Source of the DNA: CAWDMN01 sp963803155 | Lineage (GTDB): Bacteria; Acidobacteriota; Terriglobia; Versatilivoradales; Versatilivoraceae | DNA length: 64,000 nucleotides | Assembly (NCBI GenBank): GCA_963803155.1 | Contig: CAWDMN010000059.1 | Location: forward strand, 1-64,000 | Reading direction: 5' to 3' | Part shown: piece by piece, positions 53,570 to 61,790 of the stretch | Layout of the letters: each line of letters begins with the position of its first letter | How positions within the stretch are numbered: the first letter of the stretch is position 1 | Program-made: the position numbers and the translations under genes | Notes under the pieces: generated by a model | Databases searched by the model: none | The model's input: only the letters and a program-made list of their open reading frames with translations | What the model was told of the DNA's origin: nothing

Positions 53570-54802
53570 ATGCATATTTTTGGATTCAAGGGCGAACGAT
53601 CCGTGAAATCTTATTTTTCCAGACGGTTCCTCCGGCAGTTGGAACGATCCTATCGACAACAGTTTCATTTCAAACCCTATCTCATCGATCGGGATGGGAG
53701 GGTTTTAAATTCCGGCGATTCACTGCACCAGTTGAGCGAAATCGCCCTGATCCGGGCGCGGGCGCTGGAAGAATGTGTACATTGGGGTGAACCTTATATT
53801 TTTCTGCTGGCCCCCGGAGTAGTGAGCTGGGTGATTGCGCTCGCCAACCAGTATTCAGTCCACGGGGGATTGATCGGCGGTGAAGTGGTCTCCAAGTTTG
53901 TCCAAGCCGATCCGACCGAAACCCTTCAGCATTTTCAATCGCTGGGCCTTTCCGCCACGGCTTCTCAAAAATACGTGCGGAGGTTGGAATCCTGGCCGCA
54001 AGCACGCATCCGGGAGGCGATTCACTTTTTGGAACAGTCTTTTTATCGGATGAGCGGCTGGAAGCCCTTGCTCCTCGAAGAAAATTTTTCCCGCGCCCTG
54101 CAGCAACGGGAAATAGCCCACGCCATTCATGAACAGAAAAAATCGGGCAAGACTCCATTTTATCCATTGGAAAAAGAACGATTGATTCTTTCACTTCTCA
54201 AGAGTGGAGACAGGAGAGGTTGCCGCAGAAATTTGAATGACTGGCTGGGGGCGCTTTTTTTTCAAACCCCCCGGTTGCCCTTGTTGCGCGCCCGCGCCAT
54301 CGAATTGCTCGGCTACCTTTGCCGCGCCCTGCTGGAAGAAGCTCCGTTGCTGGAATCTCTCCTCGAGATCAACCATCGCTGGGTGGAGAAAATTCTGGAA
54401 GCGGAGAGTTTTGAACCTCTTTGCCAGTTGATGGATCAGGCCATATCCGAATTTATCGACACGATCCAGGCTCAGACCGAGGAACGCTCGAATCGGAAAG
54501 TGGCGGCGATTCTGGATTTTGTCCGTCGAAATTATCGAAAGAAAATCAGCTTGGAAATGGCCGCCCGGGAAGCGGGGTTGAGCACATTCAGGACAGCTCA
54601 TCTGGTAAAAGCAATCACCCACAAGACGCTCTTTCAAATTTTGCAGGAGGTGAGAATCCAAAAAGCTCAGGAACTGCTCAAGAAAACCACGATGAGCTGC
54701 ACGGAAATTGCTTACGAGGTGGGTTATGGCGAACAAAGTTACTTCATCAGGCAATTCAAAAGGTCGGTGGGAGTCACTCCCACCCGATTTCGACGCCGGT
54801 GA
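53570..54802 (+). CDS. AraC-family regulator with PocR-like sensor domain
   Basis: A transcriptional activator of about 410 residues, divergent from the CODH/ACS cluster. The C-terminal AraC domain has two helix-turn-helix units: 'SLEMAAREAGLSTFRTAHLV' and 'SCTEIAYEVGYGEQSYFIRQ', ending 'VGVTPTRFRRR'. The N-terminal 130 residues resemble the PocR/PAS-like sensor fold (FKPYLIDRDGRVLNSGDSLH; PYIFLLAPGVVSWVIALANQ; GGLIGGEVVSKFVQ), though the usual Cys pattern is not present. The start is uncertain: ATG at 53570 is used, with TTG at 53537 and GTG at 53603 as alternatives. It probably controls the cluster in response to a small molecule. Confidence 0.82.
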   Translation: MHIFGFKGERSVKSYFSRRFLRQLERSYRQQFHFKPYLIDRDGRVLNSGDSLHQLSEIALIRARALEECVHWGEPYIFLLAPGVVSWVIALANQYSVHGGLIGGEVVSKFVQADPTETLQHFQSLGLSATASQKYVRRLESWPQARIREAIHFLEQSFYRMSGWKPLLLEENFSRALQQREIAHAIHEQKKSGKTPFYPLEKERLILSLLKSGDRRGCRRNLNDWLGALFFQTPRLPLLRARAIELLGYLCRALLEEAPLLESLLEINHRWVEKILEAESFEPLCQLMDQAISEFIDTIQAQTEERSNRKVAAILDFVRRNYRKKISLEMAAREAGLSTFRTAHLVKAITHKTLFQILQEVRIQKAQELLKKTTMSCTEIAYEVGYGEQSYFIRQFKRSVGVTPTRFRRR

Positions 54803-54859
54803 AAATTTCAACTTGAGTTTTCTCCGAAAGATCTCTCAGGTCAGCCGCGGCATTTGAGG

Positions 54860-55087
54860 CTACCAGGGATGCGGTTTTCCACAACCGTCGCTCAATCGCT
54901 CCAATTCTCCGCGTTTTTCCGCGAGACGCATCCTCAAAACAGCGAATTGCTCCTCGACGATAGCGGCATCCCGTGAATCCGGTGACTCCCGAGCTATCTC
55001 GGCTTCACTGTCGAAATTTTCGACCTGCTCCTCCAATTCCTCAATTTCCGCCATGAGACGTAAATAGGCATCCCGCTTTGGATCCAT
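54860..55087 (-). CDS. Small coiled-coil protein, unknown function
   Basis: A 75-residue charged protein with heptad-like helices (AEIEELEEQVENFDSEAEIA; VLRMRLAEKRGELERL). A GGAGG box lies 8 bases before the ATG, so it is likely translated. No family is recognised. It lies between the AraC gene (convergent) and the second cooC (same strand, 164 bases upstream), and could be co-transcribed with it. Confidence 0.6.
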   Translation of the reverse strand: MDPKRDAYLRLMAEIEELEEQVENFDSEAEIARESPDSRDAAIVEEQFAVLRMRLAEKRGELERLSDGCGKPHPW

Positions 55088-55251
55088 CGAGTCTACCTCC
55101 GATGAAACGGTACTGAATGTCGCGTGACAAGCGAGACTTCGACTCCGCCAAAAGCAGACTCAAACCTGGAAATTATCATCCTTCTGGGGAGCGACAAATA
55201 AACCACTTTAATTTGGCTCAAGTTTAACCAGACTGGAAAAATACATCCCAC

Positions 55252-56028
55252 CTATATGGAAGGAGAGAGAGTATTTAAAATCCTCCCAAAACAATCCCGC
55301 AACGTGGAACTCAATCCATCCAAAACCGATAATCCATCCCGATCGCTTTTCAGCAATTCCTCGGAAAAAGGGATGAAACCGATAAAGGGCAGTTCAGGAA
55401 ACGCATCGCGAATCCTGGTTTCATCCGCTTGACCGGCAACTCGATTTCCCACCAGGCGGATCTGTTTGATCCCAATCTCGCTCGAGAGCCGGACGATGCG
55501 GCGGGCTGAATCCAGGGAGCGCTGTCCCGGCTCCGTCACCACCAGCATTTGATCAACCCCCCGAGCCGTAGCCCTCCCCAGGTGTTCGATGCCGGCTTCC
55601 ATATCCATGATGAGCGCCTCGTTTTTATAAAGAACTAAATCTTGAACCAGAGCTTTCAGCAATACGCTCTCCGGACAGGCACAGCCGGAACCGCCGGCCT
55701 CTATTGCACCCAGGACAATCAGGGAGACTCCACGATGAAGGAAAGCATATTGGTCCGCAATATCCGACACATGCGGATTCAGTTTGAACATTTGCCCATA
55801 TTGTTTCACCTTGGCGCCGGTTCTCTCTTCGATGAGCGCCTTTCTTTCCGCGATGGGGATAATTGATTTGGCCAATTCCGAGGGAATCCCCAAGGCGGAG
55901 GCCAAGTTGGCGTCTGGATCGGCATCCACGGCTAAGATATTGTTTTCCCGTTCCGCCAAGAGGAGAGCCAATGCCGCCGCAATCGTGGTCTTGCCCACTC
56001 CGCCTTTTCCGGAAATCGCGATTTTCAT
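55252..56028 (-). CDS. cooC: CooC-type nickel-insertion ATPase, copy 2
   Basis: A second CooC/MinD-type ATPase of 258 residues. Walker A 'GKGGVGKTT' is at residues 7-15, and the CxC metal site is in 'EAGGSGCACPESVLLKALVQ', closer to classical CooC/AcsF than copy 1 (CYC). Other motifs: 'ILAVDADPDANLASALGIP', 'ALIMDMEAGIEHLGRATARG', 'MLVVTEPGQRSLDSARRIV'. Having two copies fits separate maturation of the CODH C-cluster and the acetyl-CoA synthase A-cluster, but which copy serves which enzyme cannot be told. It lies outside the main operon, beyond the regulator. Confidence 0.92.
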   Translation of the reverse strand: MKIAISGKGGVGKTTIAAALALLLAERENNILAVDADPDANLASALGIPSELAKSIIPIAERKALIEERTGAKVKQYGQMFKLNPHVSDIADQYAFLHRGVSLIVLGAIEAGGSGCACPESVLLKALVQDLVLYKNEALIMDMEAGIEHLGRATARGVDQMLVVTEPGQRSLDSARRIVRLSSEIGIKQIRLVGNRVAGQADETRIRDAFPELPFIGFIPFSEELLKSDRDGLSVLDGLSSTLRDCFGRILNTLSPSI

Positions 56029-56152
56029 GCTTTGACCTCATTTTTCAAATGCGGCAACGCCACCGCTGTTTTCACTGCCAGGTTAAATCTGGACAAGCAC
56101 TACACGGCTTCTGGCCGTAAATTTCAACCCTGTGCTGCATATTCTAAAGCCT

Positions 56153-56185
56153 GTAGCGCAGACTCGTGCTTTTCGACGAGTCTGC
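56153..56185 (+). repeat. Hairpin repeat of the TGTAGCGC family
   Basis: TGTAGC precedes arms GCAGACTCGT (56158-56167) and ACGAGTCTGC (56176-56185), a perfect stem with an 8-base loop. It is related to the copies at 45743 and 45899. Confidence 0.6.
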
Positions 56186-56267
56186 GGCCCGCCAAGGCGG
56201 ATCCTACGCTTCGCTCCGGGCTTTTGGCCGAGTATCACCCTGGCTATCGTAGATTAAGGAAAATGCC

Positions 56268-56290
56268 GCAGAGTCAAAAAACGACTCTGC
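56268..56290. repeat. Hairpin GCAGAGTC/GACTCTGC
   Basis: GCAGAGTC (56268-56275) and GACTCTGC (56283-56290) form an 8-bp stem with a short A-rich loop. It lies in the 308-base region between the second cooC gene and the GH42 gene, which holds no gene. No T-run follows, so a terminator role is doubtful. Confidence 0.5.
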
Positions 56291-56336
56291 GCTGCTATCT
56301 CCAAAGGGATTGAGGATCTTTGAAAACATCCTCGCG

Positions 56337-58550
56337 TCAATAATCAATCCGATACACACGCACAGATTCGGCCGGAATCTCAGTCTTCACCTGGAAGCGT
56401 GAGCCTTCCGACGGAATAGCCATGCCGGTCACAATTTCCTGAACTTTTGCGGCGGATTTATCCAGAATGGTACTGAATGCCACTGACGCCGGCTGCTTTC
56501 CATGGTTGAAAAAAAATACCAACCGACCTTCCGTTGAGGTCATCTGCCGCAATTCCACCAGAGCCGGCGCCGTAAAATCCGGAAGCGTCAAACCGGCCCA
56601 AACCGCCAGGATTCCAGCCAACGGGTGCATCGTCTGAGGGCTCAGCTCATTGCGCTGCCCTGCAAACGAGCCAAGAATTATGGCGCTTCCCTTGCCATAA
56701 CGGTTTTCAAACGCTGCTGGCGTGCCATCCGGAAAAGTCGCCACGGGCCGGGCTTCCGGGCTAAGCGACACAAGATGCTCAAGCAGTCTCGAACAAGTAA
56801 ATTCTTCCCTTCCCCAACGCACCATGAATTCCTTGCCTGGATTCATGGATTTTTCCCGCACCCCCAGCATCTCATGCCAGCCGAAGCCGGGTACAATGGG
56901 CTCGGCAAAGCCGCGCTCGTTTACCCAACCTGGGCGCGCTTCTACAAACAAATGGCCACCCTCCTGCACATATTGCTGCAATGCTTTAGCCTGATCGCTG
57001 GTCATCATCAGGGCAAAAGGGAGAATGATGAGTTTGTATTTACCGAGGGATAATTTCACGAGCTCCCTGGAGCTTAGCACATCCAACGGGAGGTTCCGCT
57101 CAAAGAACATGCGATGGTATCCCGCAATGGACTGGTGAAGAGTGTTTCGGCTGTTCTCTTCATCGTAACCACCCAGCAATGGAACCAAGGGGCTGAACAC
57201 AATGGCTGCCTCAGCCTGCAGGGGATGCGATTTCAACAGCAATCCGGAGTTGGCGGCGATGCACTGGGCCGTCTGGCCCGCCCGGCGGCTGCGATCGGTC
57301 AGAGTCCCATCCAGGTTGATCATCCCGTAACCTCCGGACTCATATCCGGCATTCATGGGATAGAAAGCATAATGATTGATGGCGCGGGCTCCGCGTGACA
57401 CCATTCCCCAAACCCACATTTCCAAATCGCTTGGAGTGACCTCCGATCCAATCGTAGTACCTCGAATCCCGAATCCGCTCTGCAGTTCACCGACATAGAA
57501 GCCTCGCCCGGCCGTGATGGCATGAGTCAGATCCATGGACAATACCCTGCGATTCAGACTCCAGTCATGATCGACAGAGGTCAACTTCGGATAAAGGCTG
57601 GTCCCGAAAAAGTCAACCGAATCCTTCATCAGGAAATCGTCAGTCGGATCATACGGGTCGGCCAGTGTGCGAGCCAGGGGCGAGGGATTGGGAGCATGGC
57701 TCGTCGTTACAAAGCCGGGATGGATGGCTTTCACGGCGTCGTTGCGCATTTTCAAGTCCTCGGCCAGCTTGTAGCCATAATAAACTCGCCAATCCATGAA
57801 ATCGCTATAAGTCAGGATGGTGCCATAGCGCGGCGGCTCCACTCGATTCCAATCGGCGAAGGTTCGATGCCAGGCCACATTGAGTTGGTCGAGTGATCCA
57901 TATTTCTGTTTTAGCCATTGCCGGAACCGTTCATTGCTACTGGGGCAGTAACAGAACATCGGTTCTGCTTTATACTGCACGCGGGCCCAGTTGAGCGCCG
58001 CTGGTTCGCTCCAAAGATCCCAGGCATGGAATGCCGGACTATTTTTCACGTGGCGCGCAATTTCCTGGAAGAAATCCAGGACAGCCTGGCGCACTCCCGG
58101 ATGATCAAAACAATACCCGGGAGACGCCTGCGAGGGGATAGGCTGGCCATCCTGCGCGGCATAATGACCGTCGGGATATTTTACGCCAACCCATTCCGGA
58201 GCGGAGTCGACGTAAACTTGCACAATCACCTTCAATCCCTCCTGCTCCGCGAGGCGCAATAGCAGGTCAAGATTCTCCAGATGGTACTCCCCCTGGCGCG
58301 GCTCTCCAACGTTCCATTCCACCCAGGTTCTCACCGCGTTGAATCCCAAATTTTTGATCTTCCGCAGATCTTCTTTCCAAAGGCGCTCAGAATCGGCGGT
58401 CACGGGATCCAGCATGGGAGCCCGAGCCTTGCCTCCGCTGTACCACACCGCGACGGGAAAGAATTCCTTCGGAGAATTGGATGCATTCTGCCCAAATAGA
58501 GCCTGCGAAACAAGCACTGACAAAGCTGTTGCGACCAATATTTTTTTCAT
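56337..58550 (-). CDS. GH42-like beta-galactosidase, secreted
   Basis: A secreted glycoside hydrolase of about 737 residues of the GH42 type. The ATG at 58550 has GAAGGAG upstream and opens a signal peptide (MKKILVATALSVLVSQALFG). The (beta/alpha)8 barrel (residues about 25-400) starts 'FFPVAVWYSGGKARAPMLDP' and 'LGFNAVRTWVEWNVGEPRQG'. The candidate acid/base Glu is in 'AWDLWSEPAALNW', with Ser where most clan-A enzymes have Asn. The candidate nucleophile is Glu in 'FYVGELQSGFG'. A beta-galactosidase trimerisation-like domain follows (LQAEAAIVFSPLVPLLGGYD; LFVEARPGWVNERGFAEP), then a small C-terminal sandwich. Confidence 0.88.
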   Translation of the reverse strand: MKKILVATALSVLVSQALFGQNASNSPKEFFPVAVWYSGGKARAPMLDPVTADSERLWKEDLRKIKNLGFNAVRTWVEWNVGEPRQGEYHLENLDLLLRLAEQEGLKVIVQVYVDSAPEWVGVKYPDGHYAAQDGQPIPSQASPGYCFDHPGVRQAVLDFFQEIARHVKNSPAFHAWDLWSEPAALNWARVQYKAEPMFCYCPSSNERFRQWLKQKYGSLDQLNVAWHRTFADWNRVEPPRYGTILTYSDFMDWRVYYGYKLAEDLKMRNDAVKAIHPGFVTTSHAPNPSPLARTLADPYDPTDDFLMKDSVDFFGTSLYPKLTSVDHDWSLNRRVLSMDLTHAITAGRGFYVGELQSGFGIRGTTIGSEVTPSDLEMWVWGMVSRGARAINHYAFYPMNAGYESGGYGMINLDGTLTDRSRRAGQTAQCIAANSGLLLKSHPLQAEAAIVFSPLVPLLGGYDEENSRNTLHQSIAGYHRMFFERNLPLDVLSSRELVKLSLGKYKLIILPFALMMTSDQAKALQQYVQEGGHLFVEARPGWVNERGFAEPIVPGFGWHEMLGVREKSMNPGKEFMVRWGREEFTCSRLLEHLVSLSPEARPVATFPDGTPAAFENRYGKGSAIILGSFAGQRNELSPQTMHPLAGILAVWAGLTLPDFTAPALVELRQMTSTEGRLVFFFNHGKQPASVAFSTILDKSAAKVQEIVTGMAIPSEGSRFQVKTEIPAESVRVYRIDY

Positions 58551-59281
58551 GAGGCAGCTCCTTCCCCCAAGGATTAAAATTCTTTTGCGCGCTATTAGCG
58601 AGGGCATCCCCGCACCTGCAGTGGAGTGCGGGAAGCTTGATTTCCCTTCCAATTAATGTACAAGAAGGACAATAAGATAGTGGACGAAGAGAGTCAAGTC
58701 AAGCTGACTCGGCGACCACCTTACATTATGAAAAAAAATGATTCAATAAGACCGGGAAACCGGTTTTTATTCCAATGAGCTTTCATGATGAGTTCACTGC
58801 TGCGATGAACAACAAGGAGTCCGTCCACTGATTTCGCTCATCCTTCGACAAGCTCAGGATGAGCGGCACTCCAATCCCCGCTCGTACTGAGCTTGTCGAA
58901 GTGCGAGCGGGGGCATGTGCGATGAGTATGCACTTCACACCTGAATTGTGGATGCATTAGTCTCAGCTTGAACGCTCCTTGGAATTAGAGCGGAAAATCA
59001 AGTAGCGCCGAATATTTCCTGGCGTTTCACACTCATTTGGCATTCTGTAATGAAAAGGATGGCAACAGAAAAATTTCGGCAGTCTTCCAAAGAGACTCGT
59101 CGGGCTCCACGCCCTCTCATTGGTCTACCCTATGGAATTTGAATTGTCCCGTTTCCCGGCAAAGCCTTTCCTCAAAGCCCATGATCAGAGTAAGATTGCC
59201 CTTGTTTTTGATCGGTTTTTTATCGGATTGCTGACCATTTCTGCAGCCTATAAGATTTCCCAAATTTGTTGCGGAGGGACG
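58551..59281. other. Intergenic region with paired hairpins
   Basis: No gene is visible in this 731-base divergent stretch between the GH42 gene (minus) and the Kelch-type gene (plus). It contains the two hairpins with complementary loops at 58836-58912. The plus-strand frame is open from 59120 without a ribosome binding site. Confidence 0.45.
58836..58912. repeat. Two adjacent hairpins with mutually complementary loops
   Basis: Hairpin 1 has arms GCTCATCC/GGATGAGC (58836-58864) and loop TTCGACAAGCTCA. Hairpin 2 has arms CCCCGCTCG/CGAGCGGGG (58876-58912) and contains TGAGCTTGTCGAA in its loop. The two 13-base loops are exact reverse complements. CTTCGACAAGCTCAG is a repeat core seen in many bacterial genomes. 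Confidence 0.85.
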
Positions 59282-61735
59282 ATGAAAAAAATATTCTGGC
59301 TGGTCTGCATGATCTTCTGGGGCGGAATCATCTTGGCCGAACCGTCTGATCGTCTCGAAGATATCCCCGCCAATCAATGGGTTCAGTTCAGCCAGGATCT
59401 TCAGGGCGCGCGTCCCGGAAGTGCCGTTCGTTTTGCGCCTTCAGTGGGAGTTTTCTTTCTTTGGGGATTCATGAATTCGAACCCGGACCTGTTGCAGGAA
59501 CAACCGTTGATGGAAATCCCTGAATACGACATTGTTTCATTCAATCCGGCCGAGCGGATCTGGCGGAGTCATTTTCCCAAGCCATGGGAAGAGCTCTGGT
59601 GCCAGAAATTGCCATTGGCGTATTCCGCCAGGACGTATGCGGGAATTACCACCGGGAGCGAGCGAACAGTCCTGCGAAATCCGACAGATGAAGTTGAAGG
59701 GGCGCCCAGGCTGGATCTCAACCTTGTATTCGATCAAGTCACTTATCATCCAACCAGCCAATCGCTCCTCTATTTTACAGGGGGGTTGACTGCTGCTTAC
59801 CAGACGATAAATCGCCGCTGGTCTGACCTGGCTCCCAGACACAGCCCTCCCCCGGTATTGGGCGGCTCCTTGGCTTACGACCCGATCCATGACGAAGCGG
59901 TCCTTTTTGGAGGCGGACATGTCGCTGAACCGGCTCCCGACGGTAAATTGGTTGGGTATACCGGCACCTGGGTTTACAGCTTTCAAGAGCAGGATTGGCG
60001 TCGCCTTCAGCTTTCCGTTCAACCGCCTCCCAGAATGAACGCCCGTCTAGCATGCGACAGCAGAAACCAATTGCTGGTTTTATTTGGAGGCGACGGGCAG
60101 AGTCATTATTTGGCAGACACCTGGCTCTACGACTTGAAATCCAGGCAGTGGAAGGCTTCCGCCGCACAGGGAGGACCTGCGGCGAGGGCCGGCCATTTCA
60201 CGGTTTTCGATCCTGAAACCGGATGGGTCATAATCGGCGGGGGTTACAATTCCAGAGATTTGGCTGACATGTGGGCTTATGATGCCTCCCAGGATAAATG
60301 GCGGCAGTTGGTTGGCGACGTTCCGACCGGATTTCATCTCACCGCGGATCTCGATCCGCGGCAACGCTTGATCTTGTTGGTCACTTCCAATCGCAAACCG
60401 GGCGATACGGTGAGTTGCAATGTTCTTTTTCCCGTTCGCACAACCTATGGGTACCGGATAGATGGAAGGACCGCCGCCAATGATAAGTTCCCGATTCCCA
60501 AACAGGGCCCAATACCCAAAAGATCTCCGGCTGATGTCTCTCAGACCAGCATGCCGGAATCCCAGCGGAAGCAGGCACAGAGTCGGCGTCTGGAAGAAAT
60601 GCCGGACAACTTGTGGGTTCAGCTGGTTAATCCCGGCCGGGCTGCACCCACGCGGACTTGGGGATCCGCCACCTTTGACACCGATCGCGGACAAATCCTC
60701 TATTGGGGGGGAGAGCACTGCGGGTATGAGGGAAATGATGTGGATGCTTACGACGTTGCCGCTCATGCCTGGCGCATCGCTGAAGCTTTCCCCGAGTACC
60801 CAGAGCGGACCTGGAACCACGGTGTCCGTTTGGCCGGCGTCACTTTTCAAGGAAAACCCTGGACCGTGCACGGACGAAAAATGTATGCCTATGACCCGCC
60901 TAGTCACAAACTGATTCTGGTCCGGCCTATCCGCGTGACAACCGGCTACGATCCTGAGCCGCTGCGGGCTTTTCCCATCGTGTTGACTGCCGAGTATCAG
61001 TCAACGCGAGACGCTTTGGCTAATCCACCTTCTTCTTATGTGAAACATGTTACCTGGACCTACGATCCCGACACTGCCGGATGGGAACTTCTGGGCGCAG
61101 CTCCTCATGGTCTGGATACTCTGGTGACTACCCCGCACGGTGTTATGGGTGTGAATGTGGACTGGCCTTCAAGATTGAACGATGCCGGTTACCAACGCCC
61201 CTGGAGTTCGAATCAAACGCCGGAAGACAAAGCTGTCTACCTGTTTGAGGCAGGCAACCGAAGCTGGAAACGAATTAGCCAGGGACAAATCTCGCCACAG
61301 GACTTGTACGAGCAGACCAGCCTGGCTTATGACTCTAGGCGTGATCAGATCTTTCTTCATGGCGGCGGCAAGAATCGCGACGAACTCTGGATCTTTGAGA
61401 TGGCAACTCAGATGTGGAAGAAAATGCAGCCACGAGTTTTGACGGAACCATACACTCTCCCGCCTGTTTGCACGCGGGAAGCCGTGTACATCCCCGAAGA
61501 AGATATTTTTCTGACCCTTGGAAACGACTCCGATATCTGGGTTTACAGAGTCGATGAAAATGCCTGGCATCGCGAAAGAATTCCGTGGGAGGCTGGATCT
61601 GACGCCGTTCTTAGTGCAAACCAGAACCGGGCAATGGTCTATGATCCCAAGCACCGGATTGTTCTCTTGGTGCTGGGAGGCAATGGGGATGAGGGCAGGG
61701 CTTTTATCTACGCCTTAAAATACCGGCACAAATAA
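59282..61735 (+). CDS. Kelch-type beta-propeller protein, exported
   Basis: An exported protein of about 817 residues with Kelch-type repeats. The ATG at 59282 has GGAGGG upstream and opens a signal peptide (MKKIFWLVCMIFWGGIILA). Repeats include 'GSLAYDPIHDEAVLFGGGHV', 'ARLACDSRNQLLVLFGGDGQ', 'GHFTVFDPETGWVIIGGGYN', 'TFDTDRGQILYWGGEHCGYE' and 'SLAYDSRRDQIFLHGGGKNR', which suggests two propellers: about residues 40-390 and 440-810, each starting 'W-V-Q-[FL]'. Kelch domains bind carbohydrates or proteins; galactose-oxidase residues are not seen. Function unknown. Confidence 0.85.
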   Translation: MKKIFWLVCMIFWGGIILAEPSDRLEDIPANQWVQFSQDLQGARPGSAVRFAPSVGVFFLWGFMNSNPDLLQEQPLMEIPEYDIVSFNPAERIWRSHFPKPWEELWCQKLPLAYSARTYAGITTGSERTVLRNPTDEVEGAPRLDLNLVFDQVTYHPTSQSLLYFTGGLTAAYQTINRRWSDLAPRHSPPPVLGGSLAYDPIHDEAVLFGGGHVAEPAPDGKLVGYTGTWVYSFQEQDWRRLQLSVQPPPRMNARLACDSRNQLLVLFGGDGQSHYLADTWLYDLKSRQWKASAAQGGPAARAGHFTVFDPETGWVIIGGGYNSRDLADMWAYDASQDKWRQLVGDVPTGFHLTADLDPRQRLILLVTSNRKPGDTVSCNVLFPVRTTYGYRIDGRTAANDKFPIPKQGPIPKRSPADVSQTSMPESQRKQAQSRRLEEMPDNLWVQLVNPGRAAPTRTWGSATFDTDRGQILYWGGEHCGYEGNDVDAYDVAAHAWRIAEAFPEYPERTWNHGVRLAGVTFQGKPWTVHGRKMYAYDPPSHKLILVRPIRVTTGYDPEPLRAFPIVLTAEYQSTRDALANPPSSYVKHVTWTYDPDTAGWELLGAAPHGLDTLVTTPHGVMGVNVDWPSRLNDAGYQRPWSSNQTPEDKAVYLFEAGNRSWKRISQGQISPQDLYEQTSLAYDSRRDQIFLHGGGKNRDELWIFEMATQMWKKMQPRVLTEPYTLPPVCTREAVYIPEEDIFLTLGNDSDIWVYRVDENAWHRERIPWEAGSDAVLSANQNRAMVYDPKHRIVLLVLGGNGDEGRAFIYALKYRHK

Positions 61736-61790
61736 TGATTTCAAGGGGTCCCGTAACGATCGGTTGCGCGGCTCAGTCTGCTCCAATTCG

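Noticed and set aside
58836..58912. CRISPR-like repeats
   Set aside because: Only one inverted pair is present, with no regularly spaced direct repeats or cas genes in the window.
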